A DNA stretch of 64,000 nucleotides from Ditibartonella apis (GTDB lineage: Bacteria > Pseudomonadota > Alphaproteobacteria > Rhizobiales > Rhizobiaceae): NCBI RefSeq assembly GCF_001952075.1, contig NZ_LXYU01000003.1, positions 310,001 through 374,000 of the forward strand. The letters are read 5' to 3'. Shown piece by piece: positions 17,783 to 27,048 of the stretch. A program made the position numbers and the translations under genes. Numbering within the stretch: position 1 is the first letter of the stretch; each line of letters begins with the position of its first letter. Under the pieces are notes generated by a model that was given only the letters and a program-made list of their open reading frames with translations, made no database searches and was not told where the DNA came from.

Positions 17783-19105
17783 CTACCGGCTGATTGACTC
17801 CAATGTGCGACCACGCGTTTCTTCTCCTAGCACAATAATAATGATAGCGACCGCAAGAAGCACACCAGTAAACATAATAAACACGCTCGAAAAAGCATTT
17901 GCACCGGCTGTCATCATTTGCGTGACGACCATCGGGGCAACAATGCCGCCAACCCGTCCGATAGCGGAAGCCCAACCGGAACCGAAAGCACGAATATTGG
18001 CCGGATATTGCTCGGGCGTATAGGAATACAGAACGCCCCATGCACCGAGATTGAAAAATGACAACAAACATCCCCACAAGATGATGAGGCCATCCGATGA
18101 TGCCTGACCAAAAAAGTAAGCGCATATGGCACAAGCAGCAATGAAGCCCGATAGGGTTGCTTTGCGTCCCAGCTTTTCAATCAACCAGGCTGCAGCCATG
18201 TAACCGGGAAGCTGTGCCAGAATAAGGATCAAAGTGTATTTTGATGATTTGACAATGCTGAAGCCGTGTTGTTCCAACAGGCTCGGAAGCCATGTGAAAA
18301 TGCCGTAATAGGAATAGACAATGCCGAACCATATGAGCCACAGCATGATTGTGCGTTTGGCAAGACCTCTAGACCATAATTGTGTGAAAGATACGTTGTG
18401 CTTTTCGGCAACGGGGGCAACTTCAATTTTTTCCACGACTGGAATGCCTGCCTCTTTTTCAAGGCGGCACACGATTTTATGCGCCTCTTCGATACGTCCG
18501 CGATTGATGAGGTAGGGGATAGATTCCGGAATTTTGCGCCAGATATAGAACACATAGAGCGCTGGAATGCCGCAGAGAATGAACGCTATTTGCCAGCCAT
18601 AAGCCGGAATGACAAAAAATGCGACCAACGCGGCAAGCAACCAGCCCAGTCCCCAGAAGCTTTCCAACAAAACGATGAAACGCCCGCGTACGCGCGCGGG
18701 TACATATTCACTGACGAGACTGACAGCGACCGGCAATTGACCACCGAGACCGAAGCCGACAACAAATCGGAAAACCAACAGCCATGTCAAATCCGGCGCC
18801 AAACCACAAAGGGCAGTTGCTATACTGTAGACGACCAATGTCGTGGCAAAAACTGTTTTACGACCAATCCTGTCTGCAATTCCACCGGCTAAAACAGCGC
18901 CGATTGCCATTCCTACAAAACCGATACTGACGACCCAAGCCTTTTCCGGAGCTGTCAGCTGCCAACTTTGTGACAAACGCGGCATGATAAAAGCGATAAG
19001 GCCGGTGTCCATAGCATCAAACATCCAACCCAAACCCGTAACCACCAACAATCGGTAGTGAAACCGTCCGAGTGGCAGACGTTGAACGCGCGAAACGAGA
19101 TCCAT
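17783..19105 (-). CDS. niaP: NiaP-type niacin transporter (MFS)
   Basis: Major facilitator superfamily proton symporter with 12 membrane helices, 440 residues. It closely follows the NiaP/YceI (Bacillus) type that takes up nicotinate or nicotinamide: GLGWMFDAMDTGLIAFIMPRL at the start, GGIADRIGRKTVF in the helix 2-3 loop, RFVVGFGLGGQLPVAVSLVS, then RGRFIVLLESFWGLGWL, and LSFFNLGAWGVLYSYTPEQY with RAFGSGWASAIGRVGGI late. A nicotinamidase gene (45310) elsewhere in the window fits NAD salvage. Start at 19105 follows AGGGAAGAGGGAATA; a longer frame to 19159 has no better site. An aromatic-acid transporter of the same superfamily is the alternative. Confidence 0.8.
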   Translation of the reverse strand: MDLVSRVQRLPLGRFHYRLLVVTGLGWMFDAMDTGLIAFIMPRLSQSWQLTAPEKAWVVSIGFVGMAIGAVLAGGIADRIGRKTVFATTLVVYSIATALCGLAPDLTWLLVFRFVVGFGLGGQLPVAVSLVSEYVPARVRGRFIVLLESFWGLGWLLAALVAFFVIPAYGWQIAFILCGIPALYVFYIWRKIPESIPYLINRGRIEEAHKIVCRLEKEAGIPVVEKIEVAPVAEKHNVSFTQLWSRGLAKRTIMLWLIWFGIVYSYYGIFTWLPSLLEQHGFSIVKSSKYTLILILAQLPGYMAAAWLIEKLGRKATLSGFIAACAICAYFFGQASSDGLIILWGCLLSFFNLGAWGVLYSYTPEQYPANIRAFGSGWASAIGRVGGIVAPMVVTQMMTAGANAFSSVFIMFTGVLLAVAIIIIVLGEETRGRTLESISR

Positions 19106-19960
19106 TATTCCCTCTTCCCTGAATTGAAAATCATGATGTGAGTTTTGATTTATAAACAACTTTATATAATTATCAAATAATTTTTAATATATATGAATAT
19201 AATATTTGTAAAAATATTATAAATATAAAATTTAAAATAATTATAAATTGTAAAAATAAATTATATACTCCATTTTATTCGTATTTTTATATTTATATTC
19301 TGTTTTGTACGTATGATAGGAAGAAGTGACGAAGCTTCGATCAAATGATCGTATTGGCACTGATAACCCCGCTTATACCCGCAAAACGGCATAATACTTT
19401 AAATGAAAATAAGGTTTAAGAAAAGATAATTCGTGCAAAATACCACAGGCGAAATGTGGAAATGAACAAGAAAAGGAAAACTGCGGTAAGGTGATACTGA
19501 GTGACGCGATCCAGTTATTCCAAAATAGAAATATATATTAAAATTTTATCAAATATAATTTAATTAAAAATTTTATAAAAATAATTATTATTAAGTTAAT
19601 GAAAATAAAATATTAAAAAATTTTTTATAGTAAAATATTTTAATTTATCATAAAAAATATAGTACATATGTATTTTTTATTATTCCGATAATGATAAATA
19701 ATTAATATTTTTGTAATTTTCTTTCTATGTTTTTAATTAGGTGGAAAAACTAAAATAAAAGGTGTTCCCGACGAATATAGGAGGTTTCAAAGAGCGGGAG
19801 GAACAATCAATTATTCGGGAAGAGTAGAACTACCGAATAACAGAACTCACAACTCTAACAAAAATTTGCAACGTTAGTGAGATATTAGTGGAACGCAAAA
19901 GATGCGTTTCAAGCTTGCCCAAATAATTTGGTTGACACTTGAAATCGTGTGGGCGCCGTT
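19106..19960. other. Very AT-rich intergenic region
   Basis: About 850 bp without a gene. Two blocks, roughly 19150-19310 and 19530-19740, consist almost only of A and T in short mixed runs (TATATAAT, AAATATTATAAAT, AATTTTATAAAA). It lies upstream of the niaP-type gene and downstream of tonB. Such tracts are typical targets for nucleoid proteins or may be relics of foreign DNA. Confidence 0.6.
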
Positions 19961-20728
19961 CTAGCGAACCTCGACCGGCACGGTCAGTGAGCTATTCCAA
20001 CCCTCCGGAGGTGTTGGAATAGGGCTTGATTTTTTGACGATTTGCAAAGCCAGATCATCGATAGCGTGATCACCGGAAGAGCGTGACGTGCGGGCGCTGG
20101 TAATGTTGCCTTTCTGGTCGAAACTGAAAGTAACATATGATGTCGAACGGTTGGACGTGGCCGGTTTTTTCGAACGCGAAGCAATGAGCGCGATACGACG
20201 TTGTACCTTGTTCTGCCATGAGGAAACGAGCCGCCCGTCACCACCGAATACACGATTGGTTGTGGGCGCTGCATAGGTTGGCCCCTTCTTTGCAACAATT
20301 TCAGGCCCCGAGGCCTTTTGCGAAACGTCGGCCTTTTTAACGTCTTTTTTGGGCTCGACTTTACGCGCTTCAACTTTCGGCTTTTTGACTTCTTTTTTCG
20401 GCTCCGGCTTTTTTACCTCTTCTACCATTTCGGATTTTTGTGGTTCGGGTTCGGGCTTTGCCTCTTCTTCTTTCGGCTCTACCTTTTCCTCTTCCTTCTC
20501 CTGAACCGTTTCTTCTTTAATGACTTCGGAAACATTTTGCGTTTCGGGTGCCATCGGCTCTTCGGCAAATTCAAGCATGATTGCCTCTTGCCCACCTCTT
20601 ACAACATTGGGATCTCCGCGCATGGCACTAGCCCAAAAGCCCAAACCTGTATAGACAGAAAGGACAAGGATAGTAGCTCCCACCCAAAGCGGAAGATTAT
20701 TTGGTTCATGTGTCTCTAAATTCGTCAT
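19961..20728 (-). CDS. tonB: TonB-family energy transducer
   Basis: Couples the proton-motive force of ExbB/ExbD to outer-membrane receptors for iron-siderophore, haem or vitamin B12. The 255 residues have the three-part TonB plan: a single N-terminal membrane helix (LPLWVGATILVLSVYTGLGF), a long Pro/Glu/Lys-rich periplasmic spacer (repeats of KPEPKKEV, VEPKEEE), and a C-terminal domain with WQNKVQRRIALIASRSKKP, YVTFSFDQKGNITSARTSRS and SSPIPTPPEGWNSSLTVPVEV. Here exbB/exbD are not adjacent. The start at 20728 gives MTNLETHEPNNLPLW. It appears monocistronic and has very AT-rich DNA downstream. Confidence 0.9.
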   Translation of the reverse strand: MTNLETHEPNNLPLWVGATILVLSVYTGLGFWASAMRGDPNVVRGGQEAIMLEFAEEPMAPETQNVSEVIKEETVQEKEEEKVEPKEEEAKPEPEPQKSEMVEEVKKPEPKKEVKKPKVEARKVEPKKDVKKADVSQKASGPEIVAKKGPTYAAPTTNRVFGGDGRLVSSWQNKVQRRIALIASRSKKPATSNRSTSYVTFSFDQKGNITSARTSRSSGDHAIDDLALQIVKKSSPIPTPPEGWNSSLTVPVEVR

Positions 20729-21454
20729 TTATACGCTGCACCCGAAAGCTCGCAAGTCGGATAGCCGGAGCCGAAATCCCTTACAACCAACAGTATTTTT
20801 TCATAAATCCTGTTTTTCATGGTCTTATTGTTTTTCCATAGTTGAATGACAGAACTTCCTGATTTTGACCCGTTTGATTGCTTTGCAACAATTCAACAGA
20901 CTAAGCCAACTAAAGCGTCAAAGTTCGTTGTCATCAATGCGCAATCCATTATCTCTTTTCATCCAGCGCATCTTACAAAATTTTTCACATCGCTTAAGAT
21001 AACAAGCCACTTGTTGTCCGTCGCAATGCAATTTTTACTCTTTAATCATCTGGATGAAGTGAAGTCACCGTCATTCCTTCTGGTTCCATTTTCCCATTTG
21101 TGGATGGTCAAAAAGCCAATCTTTCAGGAAAAACAAAAATACATGATATTTTTAATCAACTTAAATATTTTGCCTCCCTTGTCAAGTGACTTTGTCGTTT
21201 GCTTTTACGTTTTGGACGTGAATAAGCTTGTGATTGATAAATGTTTGAGGGACTGAACGAGACACCATTTTTAATATGAGGAAAGCGTCTTCTTCCAAGA
21301 TAGACTGTATAAAGCAGGCCGCTTACCACAAAACAGGCGGCCACTATCATAACATATGTTTTATTCGGCCACGTGCTTCATAAGCTTGTGGAAAAGAGCT
21401 GCAGTTTTGCAGCTCGTAAACCCCGATAAATTTTGAAATGCCTATCAGCAGGAT
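20729..21454. other. Intergenic region, no confident gene
   Basis: About 725 bp between tonB and the glyoxalase-fold gene. A 136-codon plus-strand frame at 20846-21256 and a 64-codon minus frame at 21156-21350 are open, but both lack family likeness and a ribosome binding site. The minus frame begins with a plausible membrane helix (MIVAACFVVSGLLYTVYL). A regulator binding upstream of tonB (iron control) would be expected here; no clear Irr, RirA or Fur box was found. Confidence 0.35.
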
Positions 21455-22438
21455 TTAATTTGATAATATTTTTTCAAAAAATTCCAGCACCGTACCGGTT
21501 GCGTATTCGGGAGCGATGACAATGTGTTTTTTGTTTATCTCGTTGAATGGAATTGCACTCAATTCAAGTGCACGCTTTGTCTTACCAAGATCGTTTACGT
21601 AAATAGCAAGACCGGCATAAGCATTGCGTGCGATTTGTTCGATAACGAAGAACGGGAAATGGTGTTGATAACTTTCCTCTGACAGTATGCGGATGTTGGC
21701 TGAATTTTTTCCGGTTGTAACAACGACACTATCATCTTCCTGTTTGACCTTTCCGTCTTTGAAAAGACGTGCATAACGTTCTCCGGCCTTTTCCGGTGAA
21801 GATGACAATAAAGTTATAGCCTTAAGGCCAATGGCGCCGTTTTTGTGTATCATTAATTCGGGCTGCCAAACCATATCGCGGCTTTTGTGTTCACACATGA
21901 ATACCTGTCCATTCGGCACTTCGCTTTTTTTAAAAGCGACTGTGGAAAACGCAGCAATACCTGTTTTTCCATCAGGTAACTCTACCGGTCTGGAAAAATT
22001 TTGCACCTCGGTTACATTAAAGCCTAATTCGGCAAGACTTTCTTTCGCTGCAAGTGCGCTGCCAATACGTCCGGCAATAGCGTAAAGGCCTTCGCCATAT
22101 GTTTCGAGGTTATGTTTTTTGGCGCGATTGGCTGGCGTTTCTTCTACAATGCCTAAAAGTTCAAAATAATCGTCAGGAAATACAACCGTATAATTGGCTG
22201 TGCCTTGTTCTTTGCTATGAAGCCCGCGAGGTGAAAGGGTAAAACCCAGCCGGCGAAAGCAATCAGCGCTTTTTTCAAGATTTTTTGCTAATATGAAAAC
22301 GTGGTCTATGCCCAGAACGGGATGGTGGCCCAAAGCGGATACTGATTGATTGACCGGTGTTGATTGTTTTACTGTTTCCAGACCGGTCGCGGCCTTTGAA
22401 GATGTGGCTGTTTTTAAAGTTTTAATCGGGTGGGGCAT
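21455..22438 (-). CDS. VOC/glyoxalase-fold protein
   Basis: A 327-residue protein with a vicinal oxygen chelate fold (glyoxalase-like domain, Glyoxalase_3 type). The first domain, near residues 40-170, begins GIDHVFILAKNLEKSADCFR, with the usual metal-ligand His in IDHV and a second acidic position in YFELLGIVE. The second half, near residues 180-325, carries GLKAITLLSSSPEKAGERY, a motif in such two-domain proteins, and ends in YATGTVLEFFEK with the third ligand Glu. Specific substrate cannot be named; family members include dioxygenase and lactoylglutathione-lyase-like enzymes. The first 40 residues are Ser/Thr-rich and look disordered. It is single and followed downstream by tonB. Confidence 0.8.
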   Translation of the reverse strand: MPHPIKTLKTATSSKAATGLETVKQSTPVNQSVSALGHHPVLGIDHVFILAKNLEKSADCFRRLGFTLSPRGLHSKEQGTANYTVVFPDDYFELLGIVEETPANRAKKHNLETYGEGLYAIAGRIGSALAAKESLAELGFNVTEVQNFSRPVELPDGKTGIAAFSTVAFKKSEVPNGQVFMCEHKSRDMVWQPELMIHKNGAIGLKAITLLSSSPEKAGERYARLFKDGKVKQEDDSVVVTTGKNSANIRILSEESYQHHFPFFVIEQIARNAYAGLAIYVNDLGKTKRALELSAIPFNEINKKHIVIAPEYATGTVLEFFEKILSN

Positions 22439-23284
22439 TGTTTCATCCTGATTGCGCTTGTTTTAAAAAAATATCACGGGTATTGCAAAACTTCTGAGCC
22501 AAATATGTGTCGGATAGTGCGGGCTTTGGGCAAAATTTCCTGAAATCTTACCGGTTTTTATAATTTAATATGGTAAGATTCATATTCTTCGTCAGAATTT
22601 CCGGATTGAACGGCTTTTTACACCTTTGATGAAAGCGCAGCCCCGTTCCGTTAACGCTTTTTCATGGAGAAAACTGAAGAGTATATGACGAAGTGAATAG
22701 TATTACGGTGGCGTAAAGCAAAGTCTCGGAGCTGACGAATGACGATCTTTTTACCCATTTCATGAGGTCTTTCCGCCCGATAACGAGGTCTATTTGATTG
22801 TTGAAACCTTTTTCATTTGATAAGCGCGTTTTTCACCAATTATTGTTCACGATTTTTACTGTTGCTGATTTTAACAATAAACACCGGAATCGTTTTTTAA
22901 AGAAAATAACGCTGTGAAATCGCTATAATCACCTCGCATTCCGGATGAAACAAGCACGGTGTGTTTTTAAGCCGAAAGTCAGAAATACCATTTTTAATTT
23001 TTCATAGAATTTAAATTTAACAAGTATTAATTTCCAATATTTCAAATCAAAAAAGAATAATTTTTTAAGTTTTTGAAAAGTTCAAAAGTAGCATCTGTTT
23101 AAAAATTCAATTGAACCTTTATCCTTGGGACAAGTGAATTGTCAAACCGGTTGGGCATAGGGTGTACGAGAGCGATGAAAACTCGTCGCAAGTGCAAGGA
23201 TAAAGCGATATTTTCCGAAGTAACCGGAGTTGAAGAGATTTACCAATTTAACAAAAGTGCAACAAACCGAAGGACTGCACCGAA
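22439..23284. other. Long region upstream of the peptide transporter
   Basis: About 845 bp with no credible gene. An AT-rich block lies around 22985-23065. As the only DNA ahead of the peptide transporter genes it probably contains their promoter, but I cannot point to a specific one. Confidence 0.4.
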
Positions 23285-24913
23285 ATGAAAAATTTGATAA
23301 AAAAATTACTTATTGCTTCATCTGTTGTTTCTGTCCTTTCCGTTGGCATGTCGGCGCTTGAGGCAGCAGAACCGGTAGAAGGTGGGACGCTCATTTATCT
23401 CGACAAGCATGTACACACCAATCTCTATTCACCGCTTGCCGGTAATTATACAAATGGCGGTATTCTCAATCAGATTACCGATCGTCTAACATATCAAAAC
23501 CCGGAAACGCTAGAAATTGAACCATGGCTTGCCAAATCATGGTCGATCAACGACGATAAAACTGTTTATGAATTCAAGCTGCGCGAAGGGGTAAGTTTTT
23601 CCGATGGAACACCGCTTGATGCGACAATTGTTGCCAAAAACTTCGACACCTTTGGCCTCGGCAATAAGGATTTACATCAACCGGTTTCGGAAGTGGTAAA
23701 CAATTACGATCATAGTGAAGTTGTTGATCCTTTGACGGTGCGCTTTTACTTCAAACGTCCTTCGCCGGGGTTTTTGCAGGCAACCTCGACGATCAATTCC
23801 GGAATTGTTTCATCAAAAACATTGGCTCTTCCTTTCGATGCAACGGGAAGCGCTACAAAAATAATCGGCACCGGACCATTCTATGTCGAGAGTGAAACGC
23901 TTGGCAAAGAAATTGTTTTCAAGGTTCGCAAGGATTATAATTGGGCACCGGAAAAGTCACCCCATCAGGGACGTGCTTATGTCGACGAATTGAAATACCT
24001 GACTGTTCCGGAAGATAGCGTACGTATTGGTGCATTGATTGCCGGTCAGGCCCAGTTTATCAGGCAATTGCAAGCCTATGACGAAGATCGCGTCAAAAAG
24101 TCGGGCAACATCGTCTATTCGGTTAGTACGCGCGGCGTCAACGATTTGATCGCCTTTCGTCCTGATAACGAACTGGTTGCCGATTTGAAAGTGCGTGAGG
24201 CATTGCGTTTTGCTACCAATCGTCCGGAAATTCTCAAAACGCTTTATTCTTCAAATTATCCGTTGGCTACATCTATCATGGCACATGATGCTTTCGGTTA
24301 CTCCGACCAAAGTGCAAAACTTCAATTCGATCAGGCAAAGGCAGTAGCACTCCTTGACGAAGCCGGATTTAAAACAGGGGCGGATGGTATTCGTGAAAAA
24401 AACGGGAAAAAGCTTGTGCTTACTGCTTATGATGCGTACCAGCAGCCGCAAAACAAAGCCATGCTGCAATTGATTGCCCAACAGTGGAAGCGTGTCGGCG
24501 TTATTTTGAATGTCAAAACATATGAGGGAACCAGTGCGGTGATCGACAATCTCGATCCGCAAAAAGCTCCCGTCATGCCACACATGATCAGTCGCGCTGA
24601 TCCGGACGCTTTGAAAAGCCTGTTTTATCCCAAGAACCGTAATGCTTTATTACAAAAAGGCGGGGTGAGCGATAAGGTCGTCAGTTTCGTTGACGATAAG
24701 CTGAACAAACAGCTCGAAGACATTTCAGCAGAAACCGATCCGGTCGAACGCAATGCCAAGCTTATTGCAGCGACCGATTATATTCTCGATCAGGCCTATG
24801 CCATTCCTATCTTTGAAGAACCGCAGGTCTATGGTTGCTCGGCAAAAGTCAAGGGTGTCGGTTTTGAAGCTGTTGGTCGTCCGACTTTCTACAATATCTG
24901 GATAGAAAAGTAA
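23285..24913 (+). CDS. Peptide ABC transporter substrate-binding protein
   Basis: Periplasmic solute-binding protein of family 5 (DppA/OppA type), 542 residues. N-terminal signal peptide (MKNLIKKLLIASSVVSVLSV ... ALEA) is followed by GGTLIYLDKHVHTNLYSPLA, the family's conserved YEFKLREGVSFSDGTPLDA motif, and TGPFYVESETLG. This gene begins a four-gene transporter set on the same strand, so the ligand is probably a peptide or similar small molecule; ligand identity cannot be read from sequence. RBS-like GAAGGACTGCACCGAA precedes the ATG. About 330 bp and a hairpin separate it from the permease genes, usual where the binding protein is made in excess. Confidence 0.92.
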   Translation: MKNLIKKLLIASSVVSVLSVGMSALEAAEPVEGGTLIYLDKHVHTNLYSPLAGNYTNGGILNQITDRLTYQNPETLEIEPWLAKSWSINDDKTVYEFKLREGVSFSDGTPLDATIVAKNFDTFGLGNKDLHQPVSEVVNNYDHSEVVDPLTVRFYFKRPSPGFLQATSTINSGIVSSKTLALPFDATGSATKIIGTGPFYVESETLGKEIVFKVRKDYNWAPEKSPHQGRAYVDELKYLTVPEDSVRIGALIAGQAQFIRQLQAYDEDRVKKSGNIVYSVSTRGVNDLIAFRPDNELVADLKVREALRFATNRPEILKTLYSSNYPLATSIMAHDAFGYSDQSAKLQFDQAKAVALLDEAGFKTGADGIREKNGKKLVLTAYDAYQQPQNKAMLQLIAQQWKRVGVILNVKTYEGTSAVIDNLDPQKAPVMPHMISRADPDALKSLFYPKNRNALLQKGGVSDKVVSFVDDKLNKQLEDISAETDPVERNAKLIAATDYILDQAYAIPIFEEPQVYGCSAKVKGVGFEAVGRPTFYNIWIEK

Positions 24914-24994
24914 GTTGATTGCCAATTGCCGGTCTGTCGCATTGACCATTAACGAAATCGACCGGATGGCAAAACGAACTTCCATTTGAAATGC

Positions 24995-25035
24995 CCCGTT
25001 TAACAAGCCGATTTAAAACGCTTTTGTCAAACGGG
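24995..25035 (+). other. Inverted repeat after the binding-protein gene
   Basis: CCCGTTT at 24995-25001 pairs with AAACGGG at 25029-25035 across a 27-base loop. No T-run follows, so it is unlikely a plain terminator. It may be an RNA-stabilising or attenuating hairpin that lowers transcript of the permease genes. Besides it this 333-bp gap holds no gene. Confidence 0.4.
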
Positions 25036-25246
25036 AAAGATCAACGAATTTTTTGCCGGAATGACGGTTTCAAGATGAGGCTACCGGCAAAAACAATTGC
25101 ACCGGATTTTAAAAACAAACGGTCGAAGGCTTCTTTTGATGAAAATTGAAGAATTCTTTTGAAGAAAGTTTGGGTGCGTTTTAACAAAGCTCTCGTTAAA
25201 AGTTGGAAAACTGATGAGGGTAAAGCACAAAGCCCGAAGGTTTAGA

Positions 25247-26188
25247 ATGCTCAAAATCGGTTTCTATCGTCTTTTACAAGCCGTTGTAGTTCTCTGGGCG
25301 GCATTCACTGCAACGTTTATTTTGTTGCAAATTCTCCCCGGCGACGCGATCCTAATCAAATTCCTTAGCCCGGAATATGGACTGAACCCTAGTGAAATTG
25401 CCAATCTGCGCGCCAATTACGGCGTTGATGCACCTAAAATTGTCCAATATTTCAAAACGATAGGTAATTTTTTGCGTGGTGATCTCGGCTATTCGGTGCA
25501 AGCCGGGGTTCCCGTTTCCGACCTTATTCTTACAAATTTGCCAGCGACTTTGAAACTTGCCAGTTTGGGATTCCTAACCGCGTTGATACTGGCTTTTCTC
25601 ATTGCTCTCTTGTTCAGTTTTTCTCCATTCCAGTGGCTGCGCAACGTATTTTTCAACTTGCCCGGTCTTTTTCTCGCAATCCCTCTCTTCTGGCTCGGTA
25701 TCGTGTTTGTTCAAATATTCTCTTTCTATCTGGGGTGGATTTCGGTCATTGTTCCCGGTCCCATAGAAGCAATGATTTTGCCGGTTGCTGCTTTAGCCAT
25801 TCCGATTTCTGCTCCAATTACACAAATATTGATGCGTTCGCTTGATGAAATCGAATTAACCCCGTTCATAATGGTATTGAAATCGAAAGGGGCTTCCCGT
25901 CTTCGTATTCTTGTTTGCCATTGTTTGCGCAATTGTGCGCTGCCGGTTTTGACAATTGCGGGACTGCTTTTCGGCGAATTGATAAGTGGTGCGGTGGTAA
26001 CCGAAACGGTCTTCGGTTTGAACGGCATCGGCAAAATAACCGAACAGGCCGTCCGCTCTCAGGATGTCAGCGTGCTTCAAGCCGTTGTCGTGGTCTCGTC
26101 GGCTGCTTTTGTATTTATCAATCTCGTTATTGACCTGTTTTTTCCGTTGATTGACCCGCGGCTTAAACAAAAAAGCTGGAGGCGTTAA
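25247..26188 (+). CDS. Peptide ABC transporter permease, DppB type
   Basis: Inner-membrane permease of the binding-protein-dependent type, 313 residues. It begins with a conserved helix (LLQAVVVLWAAFTATFILLQ) and the ILPGD motif typical of DppB/OppB. Later parts show FFNLPGLFLAIPLFWLGIVF and the EAA-loop-like segment, MVLKSKGASRLRILVCHCLR, which contacts the ATPase, then FGLNGIGKITEQAVRSQD, the usual ending motif. Six membrane helices expected. GAAGG lies seven bases before the ATG at 25247, better than the in-frame start at 25214. Its stop abuts the next ATG, with no gap, so the two permeases are translated together. Confidence 0.9.
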   Translation: MLKIGFYRLLQAVVVLWAAFTATFILLQILPGDAILIKFLSPEYGLNPSEIANLRANYGVDAPKIVQYFKTIGNFLRGDLGYSVQAGVPVSDLILTNLPATLKLASLGFLTALILAFLIALLFSFSPFQWLRNVFFNLPGLFLAIPLFWLGIVFVQIFSFYLGWISVIVPGPIEAMILPVAALAIPISAPITQILMRSLDEIELTPFIMVLKSKGASRLRILVCHCLRNCALPVLTIAGLLFGELISGAVVTETVFGLNGIGKITEQAVRSQDVSVLQAVVVVSSAAFVFINLVIDLFFPLIDPRLKQKSWRR

Positions 26189-27046
26189 ATGAGTAAAAGT
26201 AACTTGGTTGACATTCCAAATTATTCTCAAAACACAAAATTTTGGACGATCAAACGGAAAGACCCCGGTCTTTTCATTGCTATTGCCGTTCTCGTTGTCG
26301 CATTTCTGTTCGTCATTATGCCGTCTCTATTTACCTCTTATAGTCCGGTTGACGAAGTGGGCGAGCATTTGAGCGCGCCTGATTTTGCCCATATCTTTGG
26401 CACGGATGAATTGGGGCGCGATCTTTACGCGCGTGTTGTTTACGGTGCCGTCCATTCATTGAGCGGGGCCTTGGCTGCGGTTGTCTTCGGCTTCGTTTTG
26501 GGCGGTTTTCTCGGACTGGTTTCGGGAAGTATCGGCGGCCTTATCGACACAATTATCATGCGCATTGTCGACGTACTTTTATCCATTCCCTCACTCCTTT
26601 TGTCATTAAGCGTAATAACTCTTATGGGGTTCGGGAGTTTACAGGTTGCAGTAGCTGTCGGCGTTACGTCTGTAGCAGGTTTTTCAAGGCTTATGCGGGC
26701 AGAAGTGGCACGTATCAAAAGTCTTGATTATATAGAGGCAGCCTATGGTTCAGGTGCGACATTTTTTGCTGTTATACGGCGTCATATCCTGCCCAATGCA
26801 CTTTATACGGTTATGAGCTATGCAGCATTGCAATTCGGTCATGCTTTGTTGCAAATTGCCACGCTGGGGTTTCTCGGGTTTGGTGTCCAGCCGCCAACAC
26901 CCGAATGGGGGCTCATTATCGCCGAAGGGCGCAATTATATTGCAACCGGTTGGTGGTTAACGACAATTCCCGGCCTTGTCACCATTGCGGTGGTGTTGAG
27001 TTTCAATCGCATAAGCCGCTTGTTCGGCGCGAAGGGCAGGTGGTGA
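26189..27046 (+). CDS. Peptide ABC transporter permease, DppC type
   Basis: Second permease of the peptide importer, 285 residues. The N-terminal helix after KDPGLFIAIAVLVVAFLFVI is followed by HIFGTDELGRDLYARVVYGA, the DppC/OppC signature, then SGSIGGLIDTIIMRIVDVLL and the cytoplasmic coupling loop YIEAAYGSGATFFAVIRRHI. Later GFLGFGVQPPTPEWGLIIAE is a very conserved family motif. It starts directly at the stop of the DppB-type gene and ends two bases before the ATPase start, which shows an operon. Confidence 0.92.
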   Translation: MSKSNLVDIPNYSQNTKFWTIKRKDPGLFIAIAVLVVAFLFVIMPSLFTSYSPVDEVGEHLSAPDFAHIFGTDELGRDLYARVVYGAVHSLSGALAAVVFGFVLGGFLGLVSGSIGGLIDTIIMRIVDVLLSIPSLLLSLSVITLMGFGSLQVAVAVGVTSVAGFSRLMRAEVARIKSLDYIEAAYGSGATFFAVIRRHILPNALYTVMSYAALQFGHALLQIATLGFLGFGVQPPTPEWGLIIAEGRNYIATGWWLTTIPGLVTIAVVLSFNRISRLFGAKGRW

Positions 27047-27048
27047 AA

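Noticed and set aside
20846-21256. 136-codon plus-strand frame
   Set aside because: No recognisable family, no good ribosome binding site, and hydrophobic/Phe-rich composition expected of AT-rich non-coding DNA.
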